Positions 8,329 through 15,880 of a DNA stretch of 64,000 nt are shown here, one piece after another (within the stretch, counting starts at the first letter, position 1; each line of letters starts with the position of its first letter). The stretch is from CADEDH01 sp039201605 (lineage in GTDB: Bacteria; Actinomycetota; Acidimicrobiia; Acidimicrobiales; SZUA-35): contig JBCCRO010000005.1 of the NCBI GenBank assembly GCA_039201605.1, positions 1 to 64,000 of the forward strand, written 5' to 3'. Position numbers and translations under genes: made by a program. A model generated the notes under the pieces. That model had not been told where the DNA came from. It did no database searches and saw only the letters and a program-made list of their open reading frames with translations.

Positions 8329-9087
8329 CTAGAGCCGGGCCAGGACCTCGTCGGGGTTGAAGAGGCCGGGCAGCTCGTAGATCACGGTGCCGTTGGCGTC
8401 GACCAAGACCGCCGTCGGCTGGCTGAGCACGTTGTAGTGCTGCCAGACACCGGTGGAGGCGTCGAGGTACATCGCCGGCGTCGCCGTTCCGGTGGCGGTG
8501 ACGAACTCGCCGGCGTCGGCCAGGGTGCCGGCTCCGCCGACACCCACGACGCGGACCTTGTCTGCATGCTGTTGAGCGAACTGCTCAACGGCCGGGCCCT
8601 CAGCCCGGCAGGTGCCTCAAAACGGTGACCAGAACCAGAGGAGGACCGGGAGGTTCCCTCCTGCCAACTGGGCGGCGGCGTCGACCTCGGCGCCGTCGGA
8701 GATCCGCTGCACGGCGACGGCCGGGAAGTTGTTGGCCGCCGGGGGTGCCGTGGTCGGGGCCGTCGTCGTGGTGGTCGGCGGCGCCGTCGTCGGCGTGGTG
8801 GCGATCGTCGGCGTGGTGGTCGGCGTCGTCGGCTCGGGGGTCTCGGACACCGCCGGATCCACCAGGGAGCCGACGGCTGCCTCGGACGCCTCGGGCACGC
8901 TCGAGACCGAGGTCTCGGTGACGTCGGTCGACTCGTCCTCGACGACGAGCGCCGGATCCCCGGTCTGCAGGGCGTCCTGATTGACGCTGCCGCAGGCGGC
9001 GAGGATCAAGGCCAGTGAGACCGATCCGATGACGGCCGGACCTCTGGCGCGGCCGGGGGGCTTGGGGGTTCGGAGCATTGTCACCAT
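8329..9087 (-). CDS. Selenoprotein: thioredoxin-like lipoprotein with UxxC motif
   Basis: This 252-residue secreted thiol/selenol oxidoreductase is read through an in-frame TGA at 8619-8617 as selenocysteine 157. The N-terminus (ATG 9087) has a signal with lipobox LILAACG, then a Thr/Pro-rich linker of about 45 residues. The thioredoxin fold starts near residue 135: LWFWSPFUGTCRAEGP carries U157-G-T-C160 where TlpA/MPT53-like proteins have CPTC. The frame is open from 9087 to the TAG at 8329 except for this TGA. The cis-proline loop SQPTAVLVD (P224) is intact. A 7-bp hairpin at 8591-8609 lies 7 nt after the TGA, a plausible bacterial SECIS. Conventional annotation would split this into two fragments or a pseudogene. 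Role: extracytoplasmic disulfide or peroxide reduction, inferred. Confidence 0.85.
8591..8609 (-). promoter_or_regulatory. SECIS-like hairpin of selenoprotein 1
   Basis: On the minus strand, 7 nt after the TGA, GCCGGGC pairs perfectly with GCCCGGC around the loop TGAGG. The loop begins 15 nt after TGA and has G as its second base. Both agree roughly with bacterial SECIS rules as I recall them (apical loop about 16-37 nt downstream, G in the first two loop bases). Folded by hand only. Confidence 0.55.
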
Positions 9088-9091
9088 CCGT

Positions 9092-9109
9092 CGGACACCG
9101 GGGTGTCCG
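9092..9109. promoter_or_regulatory. Dyad directly upstream of selenoprotein 1 start
   Basis: CGGACACC-N2-GGTGTCCG forms an 8+8 bp dyad ending 4 nt before the ATG at 9087 (minus strand). It occupies the place of a ribosome site, and no Shine-Dalgarno is seen. It could be an operator overlapping the transcription start or an RNA hairpin that controls initiation. Confidence 0.5.
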
Positions 9110-9239
9110 CTTGAGGGTTGAATGCGGTCCGGGCGCCCCATACCGCCGACCGCTCGATGAACGAGGGACACGATAGCGGCCTCGCCCGCCAGACGTCGAC
9201 AAGCAGCCCCAGGCGACCCCGAGGTCCGGGCGGCGCCGG

Positions 9240-12062
9240 TCAGGTCTCCTGCGTCACCAGGAGGTGGACGGGGTGCTCGGCCGGAGCCGAGCCGAAGCGC
9301 TTGATCTGGGCCCGGCACGAGTAGCCGGTGGCCACCGGGGTGCCCTCCCCCGCCGTCTGCCGGGACCACCCCTGGTCGAAGAGACGGCGCGACAACTCCT
9401 GATTGGCCCGCTCGTGCCCGAAGATGCCGGCCATGCCGCAACAGCCGAGATCGGGGCGGGTGACCGTGTGGCCGACGGCGGTGAGGACCCGCTCCCAGGC
9501 GGCGGCCCAGGTCGGGGCGAGCGCCCGCTCGGTGCAGTGTCCGAGCAGGGCCACCGGCCGGGGCGAGGCGGCGGCGGGCAACCGGTGACGGCGGGCGTCG
9601 AGCACCTCGGCCAGGTTGCGGACGGCGGTGGAATGGCGCTCGTCGACGGTCGGGTACTCGTGGTGGTGGAGCAGGGCCACCGCCGGCTCGATCACCACCG
9701 GCACCGCGTCGGCGTCGACGACGGCGTCGATCAACCGGCGCTGGGCCTCGGCCGCCCGGGCGAAGGCCGCCCGCCGCCCCTTCACGTGGTCGAACTTGCC
9801 GGTGGGTACCAACTCGGCCACGGCCACGGTGTGTCCCACCAGCTCCAGGGCGTGGACGGCGGCGGTGAGGGTGCGGGGTTCGAGGGTGTGGGTGAAGACC
9901 TCGGGCACGATCACGACGTCGGGCCGACCCGACCGCTGCGGGCCGGGCCGGAAGCGGGGAGCGCCACCGGCGAGGGGTCGGGTGGGCCGATCGGGCACCG
10001 GCAGGTCGACCAGGCCCAGGGCCCGACCGCCGAGGCGGCCCATCGGCCGGGCGAGGGCCTGGGGCGCTCGGGCGGCGAGGGGCGCCATCCGCTCGAAGCG
10101 TGACAGCACGAGGTGGCTGAGCGGGCGTCGCCGGGTGCGGTGGTAGTCCTCGAGGAAGCGGGACTTGAGCTCGCCGATGTCGACCTCGACCGGGCACTGA
10201 CCGGCGCAGGCCGAACACGACAGGCACCGGTCGAGGTTGGCGGCCACCGCGTCGTCCAACCCGTCGTCGAGCGCGGCGTCGCCGGCCCGCCGGGCGAGCC
10301 AGGCCCGGAGGAGGTCGGCCCGGCCGCGCGGTGAGAGGGCGGGGTCGCCGGTGGCCAGGAACGAGGGGCACATGGCCTGACGCTCGTCCCATTGCAGGCA
10401 CAGGCCGTTCCCGTTGCAGGCGAAGGCGGCGGCGTAGTCGGTGCGGACCGTGAGGGGGATGCGTCGGTTGGCCGCCCCCCGGAGCGGTGGTCCGTCGAGC
10501 GGGGTGAGGGCCTCGGTGGCTCCGGTGGGGCGGTAGAGCTTGCCCGGGTTGAGCAGATCGCGGGGGTCGAAGGCGGCCTTGACCGCCCGCATCAGATCGA
10601 TGGTGTCGGGGCGGAGGAAGGTGTCGACCACGTCGCCCCGGAAGCCGCGCCCGTGCTCGCCCCACAGCAGGCCCCCGTGCTCGGCCACCAGGGCGGTCAC
10701 CTCGTCGGTGATGCGCCGGACGAGGTTCTCGTGGGCGGGATCGGTGAGATCGAGGGCGGGACGGACGTGCACGCAGCCCACGTCGGCGTGGCCGAACATG
10801 CCGTAGGTGAGGCCGTGGTCGTCGAGGATGCGACGGAAACCGGCGATGAAGGCGGGCATCCGCTCGACGGGGACGGCGCAGTCCTCGACGAACGCCGTCG
10901 GGCGGGCCGATCGTTCCGGCCCGCCGGTGGCCACCTTGGCCAGGAGGCCGACGGCGTCGGCCCTGACCTTCCAGGCCGCCGCCATCTCGGCCGGATCCTC
11001 GACCACCCGGGCCGACCGGCTGCGACCGGTGGCACCGAGGGCGGCCAGCACCGGTCCCGCGTCGGGCCGCTCGGGCCCCGAGTATTCGAGGAGCAGGACC
11101 GAGCCCGTCTCGTCGCCGACGACCGGGGCCAGCGCCGGCCACGCCGGCGACGATCGGCCTCGCTCCAGGGTGGTCTCGTCGAAGCTCTCGATGGCGGTGG
11201 GGGCGGTCGCCGCCAGGTCGACGGCGTCGAGCAGGGCGTCGTCGAACGACGGGTAGCCGGCGACCACCAACACGGTGTGGTCCGGGCGGGGGGTGAGTCG
11301 CAGCGTGGCCGCCGTGGTGACGGCCAGGGTGCCTTCGGAGCCGCACAGCAGGGCGATCGGATCGACGGTGTCGTCGTCGCCGAGGAACCGGTCGATGCCG
11401 TAGCCGCTGAAGCCTCGGGCCAGGGAGGGCAGACCGTGGTCGGCGCCCGGTTTCAGATCGAGGGCCAGGAGGTCGCGCCACAGCCGGCCGATGCGGTCGT
11501 CGACGGCGGCCCGCTCGACGGCCGCGGCCACCGTGGTGGGCTCGGCCCGCCACGGGGTGCCGTCGTCGAGGACGACGTCGATGGCCAGCACGTGCCGGTG
11601 GGCCCGCCCGTGCACCAGCGAACCCTTGCCTGCGGCGTCGGTGGCGATCATGCCCCCGACCGTCGCCCGGTTGAGGGTGGAGGTGTGGGGGGCCCAGAAC
11701 AGGCCGTGGTCGGCGAGTTCGGCGTTGAGGGCGGCGGTGACCACCCCGGGCTCGACCACGGCGGTGCGGGCCTCGGGGTCGATGGCGAGGATCCGGTTGA
11801 GCGACCGCTTGGTGTCGAGGACGAGGCCGTCGGTCAGGCTCTGCCCGTTGGTGCCGGTGCCGCCGCCCCGGGCCACCACCGGCCGTGGCGCCGTCCGGAC
11901 GTGGTTGGCGGCCAGGAGGGCGGCCACCTCCTCGGCCGAGGCCGGGAGGGCGACGGCCTCCGGCTCGACCTGGTAGATCGAATTGTCGGTGGCGTACACG
12001 ATCCGGGTGGCGGCATCAGTGAGCACGACGGGGCTCGAAGAGGGTCGGTGACGGCCGGACAT
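9240..12062 (-). CDS. YdiJ-like FAD-linked oxidase / Fe-S oxidoreductase fusion
   Basis: This 940-residue cytoplasmic flavoprotein has the layout of the YdiJ/D-2-hydroxyacid dehydrogenase family (about 1000 residues). The FAD-binding PCMH domain spans about residues 40-270, with ARGGGTGTNGQSL and the glycine-rich TVGGMIATDAAGKGS. The FAD-oxidase C-terminal domain follows to about 520 (GHADVGCVHVRP). An Fe-S module comes next: CNGNGLC near 548 with AMCPS, and CLSCSACAGQCP near 612. A C-terminal CCG-like domain contains GCCGMAGIFGHE. It probably oxidises a D-2-hydroxy acid and passes electrons through the clusters to a quinone or other acceptor. ATG 12062 is chosen because the conserved region begins soon after; in-frame ATGs lie 12 and 36 nt upstream. 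It is followed by selenoprotein 1 on the same strand, 152 nt on. Confidence 0.88.
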   Translation of the reverse strand: MSGRHRPSSSPVVLTDAATRIVYATDNSIYQVEPEAVALPASAEEVAALLAANHVRTAPRPVVARGGGTGTNGQSLTDGLVLDTKRSLNRILAIDPEARTAVVEPGVVTAALNAELADHGLFWAPHTSTLNRATVGGMIATDAAGKGSLVHGRAHRHVLAIDVVLDDGTPWRAEPTTVAAAVERAAVDDRIGRLWRDLLALDLKPGADHGLPSLARGFSGYGIDRFLGDDDTVDPIALLCGSEGTLAVTTAATLRLTPRPDHTVLVVAGYPSFDDALLDAVDLAATAPTAIESFDETTLERGRSSPAWPALAPVVGDETGSVLLLEYSGPERPDAGPVLAALGATGRSRSARVVEDPAEMAAAWKVRADAVGLLAKVATGGPERSARPTAFVEDCAVPVERMPAFIAGFRRILDDHGLTYGMFGHADVGCVHVRPALDLTDPAHENLVRRITDEVTALVAEHGGLLWGEHGRGFRGDVVDTFLRPDTIDLMRAVKAAFDPRDLLNPGKLYRPTGATEALTPLDGPPLRGAANRRIPLTVRTDYAAAFACNGNGLCLQWDERQAMCPSFLATGDPALSPRGRADLLRAWLARRAGDAALDDGLDDAVAANLDRCLSCSACAGQCPVEVDIGELKSRFLEDYHRTRRRPLSHLVLSRFERMAPLAARAPQALARPMGRLGGRALGLVDLPVPDRPTRPLAGGAPRFRPGPQRSGRPDVVIVPEVFTHTLEPRTLTAAVHALELVGHTVAVAELVPTGKFDHVKGRRAAFARAAEAQRRLIDAVVDADAVPVVIEPAVALLHHHEYPTVDERHSTAVRNLAEVLDARRHRLPAAASPRPVALLGHCTERALAPTWAAAWERVLTAVGHTVTRPDLGCCGMAGIFGHERANQELSRRLFDQGWSRQTAGEGTPVATGYSCRAQIKRFGSAPAEHPVHLLVTQET

Positions 12063-12158
12063 CGCCCCCACCATCCCAGTTCCCGGCCGGTCTGTCATAG
12101 ATCGGGCGGCCACCCGTCGGGCGCTCACCGACCGGGCGGCCGACCGGTGGGGCGAGGC

Positions 12159-12172
12159 CCGACCGGGGTCGG
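12159..12172. terminator. Short GC dyad downstream of 12182 gene
   Basis: CCGACC-GG-GGTCGG, 6 bp each arm, lies 10 nt after the stop of the small membrane protein gene and upstream of the YdiJ-like gene, both on the minus strand. It is a possible terminator without a T-tract. Confidence 0.3.
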
Positions 12173-12181
12173 ACGGTCGGC

Positions 12182-12595
12182 TCAGGCGGCGGTGGGTGCC
12201 GCCGTCCCCCGCAGGGCACGGGACCGCAGCCACCACTGGGCGGCGCCGAAGTCGGCGACGGCGAGGCCGACGGCGACCGCCACCACCACCCCCCACGTGG
12301 TGAGGAGCCCGGCGACGAGGACGACGGCGGTGGCCACCACCCATGAGGCGTCGCCCAGTGAGATCAGGCGGGTCTCGGCCAGGAGCCGGTCATCGCCCTG
12401 GTACGAGGTCCACAGCACGTAGGCGGCGAAGGCGATGAGGCCGATGCCGACCGCACGGGTGATGAGGACGTGATCGATGCCCAGGGTGTCCGACACCCAC
12501 GGTCCGGCGATGGCGGCGATGGCGCCCCCGGCGAACGAGGTGGCGGCATTGAGGCGGAGGACGAGGCGAAGTCGGTTGGTCGTCACGGAAGTCAT
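12182..12595 (-). CDS. Small integral membrane protein
   Basis: This 137-residue protein has about four hydrophobic helices. It begins with RLRLVLRLNAATSFAGGAIA, contains GIDHVLITRAVGIGLIAFAA and VVVAVAVGLAVADFGAAQWW, and ends in an Arg/Ala tail. I recognise the general look of small actinobacterial four-helix membrane proteins often found beside XRE regulators but cannot name a function. It is divergent from the MmyB-like regulator at 12683. The 87-bp shared region holds an ATTACC-N5-GGTAAT dyad, so that regulator probably controls this gene. The ATG at 12595 is the first good start; a longer upstream frame runs antisense to the regulator and is rejected. Confidence 0.75.
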   Translation of the reverse strand: MTSVTTNRLRLVLRLNAATSFAGGAIAAIAGPWVSDTLGIDHVLITRAVGIGLIAFAAYVLWTSYQGDDRLLAETRLISLGDASWVVATAVVLVAGLLTTWGVVVAVAVGLAVADFGAAQWWLRSRALRGTAAPTAA

Positions 12596-12629
12596 GGTCC
12601 GAGCATCGCCACGGAGGCGCGGCCGGTCG

Positions 12630-12646
12630 ATTACCCGCCAGGTAAT
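12630..12646. promoter_or_regulatory. Operator of the XRE/MmyB-like divergon
   Basis: The dyad ATTACC-N5-GGTAAT has 6-bp perfect arms. It lies 37-53 bp upstream of the regulator's ATG, next to its predicted -35 region, and about 35 bp before the divergent membrane gene. This is the expected position for control of both. Confidence 0.6.
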
Positions 12647-12669
12647 GGGAACGGGTGTGCGGCGTCTCC

Positions 12670-12675
12670 TACCGT
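12670..12675 (+). promoter_or_regulatory. Leaderless -10 box of the XRE regulator
   Basis: TACCGT is followed by 7 nt (GAGCGTC) and then ATG 12683. No Shine-Dalgarno is present. It matches the TANNNT-N6-8-start pattern seen repeatedly in this window. Confidence 0.55.
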
Positions 12676-12682
12676 GAGCGTC

Positions 12683-13492
12683 ATGGAGACCGTCGTCGGC
12701 TTCGGCCCCCAGCTCCGCCAGTGGCGTTCGGCCCGCCGGATGAGCCAGCTCGATCTGGCCACCGAGGCCGAGGTGTCGCAGCGCCACCTGAGCTTCCTGG
12801 AGAACGGCCGGTCGAAGCCGAGCCCCGAGATGGTGGTCCACCTGGGGCGGGTGCTCGACCTGCCTCTGCGGGACCAGAACGTGCTGCTGACCGCCGCCGG
12901 CTACGCCCCGGCCTTCGGCGAGCGCAGCTTCGACGACCCCGACCTCGAGCCGGTGCTGACCGCCCTGCAACGCATGCTCGACGCCCACGGCCCCTACCCC
13001 GCCTACGTGATCGACCGAGGGTGGGACCTGGTGCTGGCCAACCCGGCCGCCCTTCGTCTGCTGGCGCTCCTCGACCCGGCCCCGCCGCCGGAGGTGGCGG
13101 CCAACATCGCCCGCCTGTCGTTCCACCCCGACGGCCTGCGCCGAATCGCCGACGACTGGGACACGACGGCGGCCGTCCTCTTCGATCGGCTGGAACGGGA
13201 GCTGCACCACCGTCCCGGCGACGATCGCCTCCGCGCCCTGCGGGACGAGATCGCCGCCTACCCCGGCGTCCCCCGCCAGGCGAACCGGTCGGGCCCGATC
13301 ACGGTCGATGAGCTCGTCCTGCCCCTCACCCTCCGGATCGACGGCGGCGACCGCCTGCGGTTCTTCACCACGATCACCACGATCGGGGCCGCCTTCGACG
13401 TGACGTTGGAGGAGCTTCGGCTCGAGACGCTGCTCCCGGCCGATGCCGTCACCGAGGTCCTCCTACGCGACGCCGGCCCCGGCCGAGCCTGA
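12683..13492 (+). CDS. XRE family regulator with MmyB-like ligand domain
   Basis: This 269-residue DNA-binding protein has a Cro/C1 helix-turn-helix at residues 8-62 (LRQWRSARRMSQLDLATEAE, then VSQRHLSFLENGRSKPS). It is followed by the MmyB-like ligand-binding PAS-fold domain (PYPAYVIDRGWDLVLANPAA through LTLRIDGGDRLRFFTTITTIG). Such regulators are common in actinobacteria, often next to and divergent from an oxidoreductase or membrane gene, and are thought to sense a small hydrophobic ligand. ATG 12683 fits a leaderless transcript; a GTG 9 nt upstream is an alternative. The operator-like dyad at 12630 suggests it regulates itself and the divergent membrane protein. Confidence 0.88.
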   Translation: METVVGFGPQLRQWRSARRMSQLDLATEAEVSQRHLSFLENGRSKPSPEMVVHLGRVLDLPLRDQNVLLTAAGYAPAFGERSFDDPDLEPVLTALQRMLDAHGPYPAYVIDRGWDLVLANPAALRLLALLDPAPPPEVAANIARLSFHPDGLRRIADDWDTTAAVLFDRLERELHHRPGDDRLRALRDEIAAYPGVPRQANRSGPITVDELVLPLTLRIDGGDRLRFFTTITTIGAAFDVTLEELRLETLLPADAVTEVLLRDAGPGRA

Positions 13493-13574
13493 GCTCAGCC
13501 GGGGCCGACGGCGGCGCCGTTGCCGGTTGGGGGGTGGGGTCGAGCCGCCGACGGGCGGCGGATCGGGGGAGGTA

Positions 13575-14804
13575 CTACTCGTCGAGGTCCTCGGTGTCGA
13601 GGTCGAACTCCTCGTCGAACTCGGCTTCGAAATCGGCCTCGAAGCCCTCGCCCAGAAGGTCGTCGGCCTCCATCACCTCGACCCCCTCGGGGGCCTCGAT
13701 CGTGATGTCGCCGCCGATGTCGTAGAAGGAGGTCACGACCTCGAACCGGGCCTCACCCGGACCACCCTCGGGCTCGGTGAGATCGCCACTGACCGACAGC
13801 TGTCGCAGCCAGCCCTCGCCGTCGACGTACAGGTCGACCGTGATCTCGCCCTCGGCCTCAATGTCGCTCAGCTCGAGCCCGGCCAGCCAGCCCGACTGGG
13901 AGAGGCTCTCGTCACCGAGATCGACCACGCTGCGGTACTGGGTGGTCTCGACGGTGGCGCCGTCGGGCTCGGTGAGCGTGGCCGGGCCCACCTCGGTCGC
14001 CTCGACCAGGTCCTCGACCGCCGTCAGCACCTCGCGGGGGTCGGCCAGGTCGGTGACGGCGGCACCGACGAACTCGGGAGCCTCGACGCCGATCCACCCC
14101 TCGCCGTCGACGTCGGCATAGAGCACACCGTCGACGAAGCGCGTCTCCGACAGGGGCAGCTCGCCGATCAGGTCCTCGGTGGCACCGTCTTCGGACACGT
14201 CGAAGGCACCGATGGTGAAGGCGACGTCGGGGCCGTTGAAGCGACCGTTGACCGAGGCCTCGACCATCCCGGTCCCGATGTCGTCGGCGGCGTCGAGATC
14301 GACGGTGACATCGACCCGGCCGCTCTGGGCCTCTGCGGTGGCCTGGGCCGCCGACTGCACGGCGGCGAGGGCGGGCTCGGTGTTGGCCGGCAACAGGGCC
14401 AGGGCGCCGGCCACCAGCACCGCCACGGCGGCGGCGGTGGCCAGAATCATGCCGTAACCACCCCGGCGGCGACGCCGGTCGGAGATCACGGTCGGCCGGG
14501 CGTAGTCGTGCTCGACGTCGTCGGCGAACAGGACCGGGTCGAGGCGGCGATCATCGCCGGTCTCGCCGGTGGGGGGCGGTGTTGGGGAGCCGCCGGGCTC
14601 GGCGGCCGGGTTGGCACTCATGATGGACTCCAGAAAGGCGTTGGCCTGCGGCCCGTCGGGCCGAGGCAGGGGGTTGTGGTCGACGGGGCGGGCGGCCCGC
14701 AGGCGGTCCAGTACCTCGTCGGTGGGGGGTTGGGGGGTGGATGGGACGTCGGAGGCACCGGTGTGATGAGGCTCGGGCCGGGGGTTCGGGGTGTCGTTGA
14801 CCAT
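13575..14804 (-). CDS. Membrane-anchored protein with LolA/LppX-like domain, sigma-factor partner
   Basis: This 409-residue protein has a cytoplasmic N-terminus of about 105 residues rich in Pro/Asp/Arg and one transmembrane helix near residues 116-138 (YGMILATAAAVAVLVAGALA). Its long acidic extracytoplasmic domain resembles the LppX/LprG-LolA fold (repeated strands ending in VDGVLYADVDGEGWI and ITVDLYVDGEGWLRQL). The last 20 residues are almost entirely Asp/Glu/Phe/Leu. It starts 14 nt after the ECF sigma factor stop with a GAGAGGAG ribosome site, so it is probably the cognate anti-sigma or sensor. No zinc-binding HxxxCxxC motif is visible in the N-terminus, so an anti-sigma role is inferred from context. 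Confidence 0.7.
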   Translation of the reverse strand: MVNDTPNPRPEPHHTGASDVPSTPQPPTDEVLDRLRAARPVDHNPLPRPDGPQANAFLESIMSANPAAEPGGSPTPPPTGETGDDRRLDPVLFADDVEHDYARPTVISDRRRRRGGYGMILATAAAVAVLVAGALALLPANTEPALAAVQSAAQATAEAQSGRVDVTVDLDAADDIGTGMVEASVNGRFNGPDVAFTIGAFDVSEDGATEDLIGELPLSETRFVDGVLYADVDGEGWIGVEAPEFVGAAVTDLADPREVLTAVEDLVEATEVGPATLTEPDGATVETTQYRSVVDLGDESLSQSGWLAGLELSDIEAEGEITVDLYVDGEGWLRQLSVSGDLTEPEGGPGEARFEVVTSFYDIGGDITIEAPEGVEVMEADDLLGEGFEADFEAEFDEEFDLDTEDLDE

Positions 14805-14818
14805 GGGGCGCTCCTCTC

Positions 14819-15409
14819 TCAGCGGTGGTCGGGGTTGACGATGGACGTGATGTCGAGCTCGTGGCGGAGCCGTTTTCGGGCCCGATGCAGGCGGATGCCG
14901 ACGGCGTTGACCGAGCAGCCGAGCGTCTCCGCGATCTCGGCATGGCTCATCTCCTCCCAGGTGACGAGGCGCAGGATCTCGCGGTCGTCGAAGGAGAGGC
15001 GGTCGAGGGCGTCGTGCAGCTCGGGATCGGGCAGCTCCAGGTCGACCTCGGCCACCGCGGCCGTCAACGGGTCGTGGTGGAGCCGGTCGACCAGGCGCAG
15101 GGCCCGGCCCTGGGAGCGCCGCTGGTTGCGGAGCACGTTGGCGGCGATCCCGTAGAGCCACGGCAGCGGCGCGGCGCCGGGGCGGAGGTCGGCCCGACGC
15201 CGCCATGCGGTGGCGAAGGTCTCGGCCACCACGTCGTCGGCCGCCGCCGGGTTGAGGGTGCGGCGTCTGGCGTAGGCCACCAGGGGTTGGTAGCCGGTCT
15301 CGAACAGCCGCCGGAACCGGGTCTCGTCGTCGAGCGGCGCCTGCTCGACGACGGCTTCCGGAGCCGGGGAAACGGTTGGGGTGGGCACGTCCGGTTCTTG
15401 TCCGGTCAC
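14819..15409 (-). CDS. ECF-type RNA polymerase sigma factor
   Basis: This 196-residue sigma-70 family protein of the extracytoplasmic-function type has an N-terminal extension of about 25 residues. Region 2 (FETGYQPLVAYARRRTLN, then AADDVVAETFATAWRR) binds core enzyme and the -10 element. Region 4 (LDRLSFDDREILRLVTWEEM, then SHAEIAETLGCSVNAVGIRL) recognises the -35 element. It is followed by the membrane-anchored partner gene 14 nt downstream. It diverges from the queF-like gene. The SARP-like or stress signal controlling it is unknown. Confidence 0.92.
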   Translation of the reverse strand: MTGQEPDVPTPTVSPAPEAVVEQAPLDDETRFRRLFETGYQPLVAYARRRTLNPAAADDVVAETFATAWRRRADLRPGAAPLPWLYGIAANVLRNQRRSQGRALRLVDRLHHDPLTAAVAEVDLELPDPELHDALDRLSFDDREILRLVTWEEMSHAEIAETLGCSVNAVGIRLHRARKRLRHELDITSIVNPDHR

Positions 15410-15449
15410 ATCCCCAATCTTTCACCTCGGGCTCCGGGAGTGGGACCGC

Positions 15450-15455
15450 TACCCT
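15450..15455 (+). promoter_or_regulatory. -10 box upstream of the queF-like gene
   Basis: TACCCT lies 31 nt before ATG 15487. Seven nt after it an in-frame ATC (15463) would be the first codon if the transcript were leaderless, so the true start could be a rare ATC; otherwise a short 5' UTR is made. Confidence 0.4.
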
Positions 15456-15486
15456 TCGCGCCATCGACGATCACACCCCCGAACCC

Positions 15487-15852
15487 ATGCTCGGCCGCCA
15501 TGTCACCCCCGAGGAGTACGGGCGTCTCGACACGTTCCCGGTGGACCGGCCGGTCACCGTCGAGTTCGTCACCGACGAGCTGCAGGCGCTGTGCCCGGCC
15601 GTCGAAGGCGTTCAGCCCGACATCTACCACACCGTCATTCGGTACCGGGCGGTCGGTGAGGCCATCGAGTCCAAGTCGTTGAAACTGATGCTGACCACCT
15701 ACCGGGACCGCCGGATCTTCGCCGAACACCTCGTCGGCGAGTTGGCCGATCGCATCGCCGCCGCCGGCGACGGCGTGGCCGACGTCGAGGTCACCCTCAC
15801 CCAGAACATCCGGGGCGGCATCGTCACCACGGTGACGGCCACCGCCCGCTGA
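15487..15852 (+). CDS. queF: preQ1 synthase, QueF-like (7-cyano-7-deazaguanine reductase)
   Basis: This 121-residue T-fold (tunnelling fold) enzyme would catalyse NADPH-dependent reduction of preQ0 to preQ1 in queuosine biosynthesis. The catalytic cysteine is C36 in ALCPAVEGVQPD with the conserved acid D45. The family motif E-S-K-S-L-K is present at residues 61-66, followed by YRDRRIFAEHL. B. subtilis QueF is about 165 residues, so this is a short version; the missing part is N-terminal. The Cys spacing CPAVEGVQPD is longer than the usual CP-x-T-x-QPD by two residues. No other queuosine genes are nearby. A QueF-related deazapurine function is possible if that spacing matters. Confidence 0.8.
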   Translation: MLGRHVTPEEYGRLDTFPVDRPVTVEFVTDELQALCPAVEGVQPDIYHTVIRYRAVGEAIESKSLKLMLTTYRDRRIFAEHLVGELADRIAAAGDGVADVEVTLTQNIRGGIVTTVTATAR

Positions 15853-15880
15853 GGCCGACGGCGGGGGACGGACGGACATC

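Noticed and set aside
8329..9087. Pseudogene with premature stop
   Set aside because: The stop is TGA exactly at a catalytic cysteine, coding quality is equal on both sides, and two other redox genes in the window show the same pattern at the same motif.
8617..11553. 978-residue minus-strand ORF ending in the selenoprotein
   Set aside because: Most of it is an out-of-frame shadow of the YdiJ-like gene (Arg/Pro/Gly-rich); only its last 157 residues, from 9087, are real.
15376..15486. 37-residue N-terminal extension of the queF-like protein from ATG 15376
   Set aside because: It overlaps the start of the divergent sigma factor and has no QueF-like sequence.
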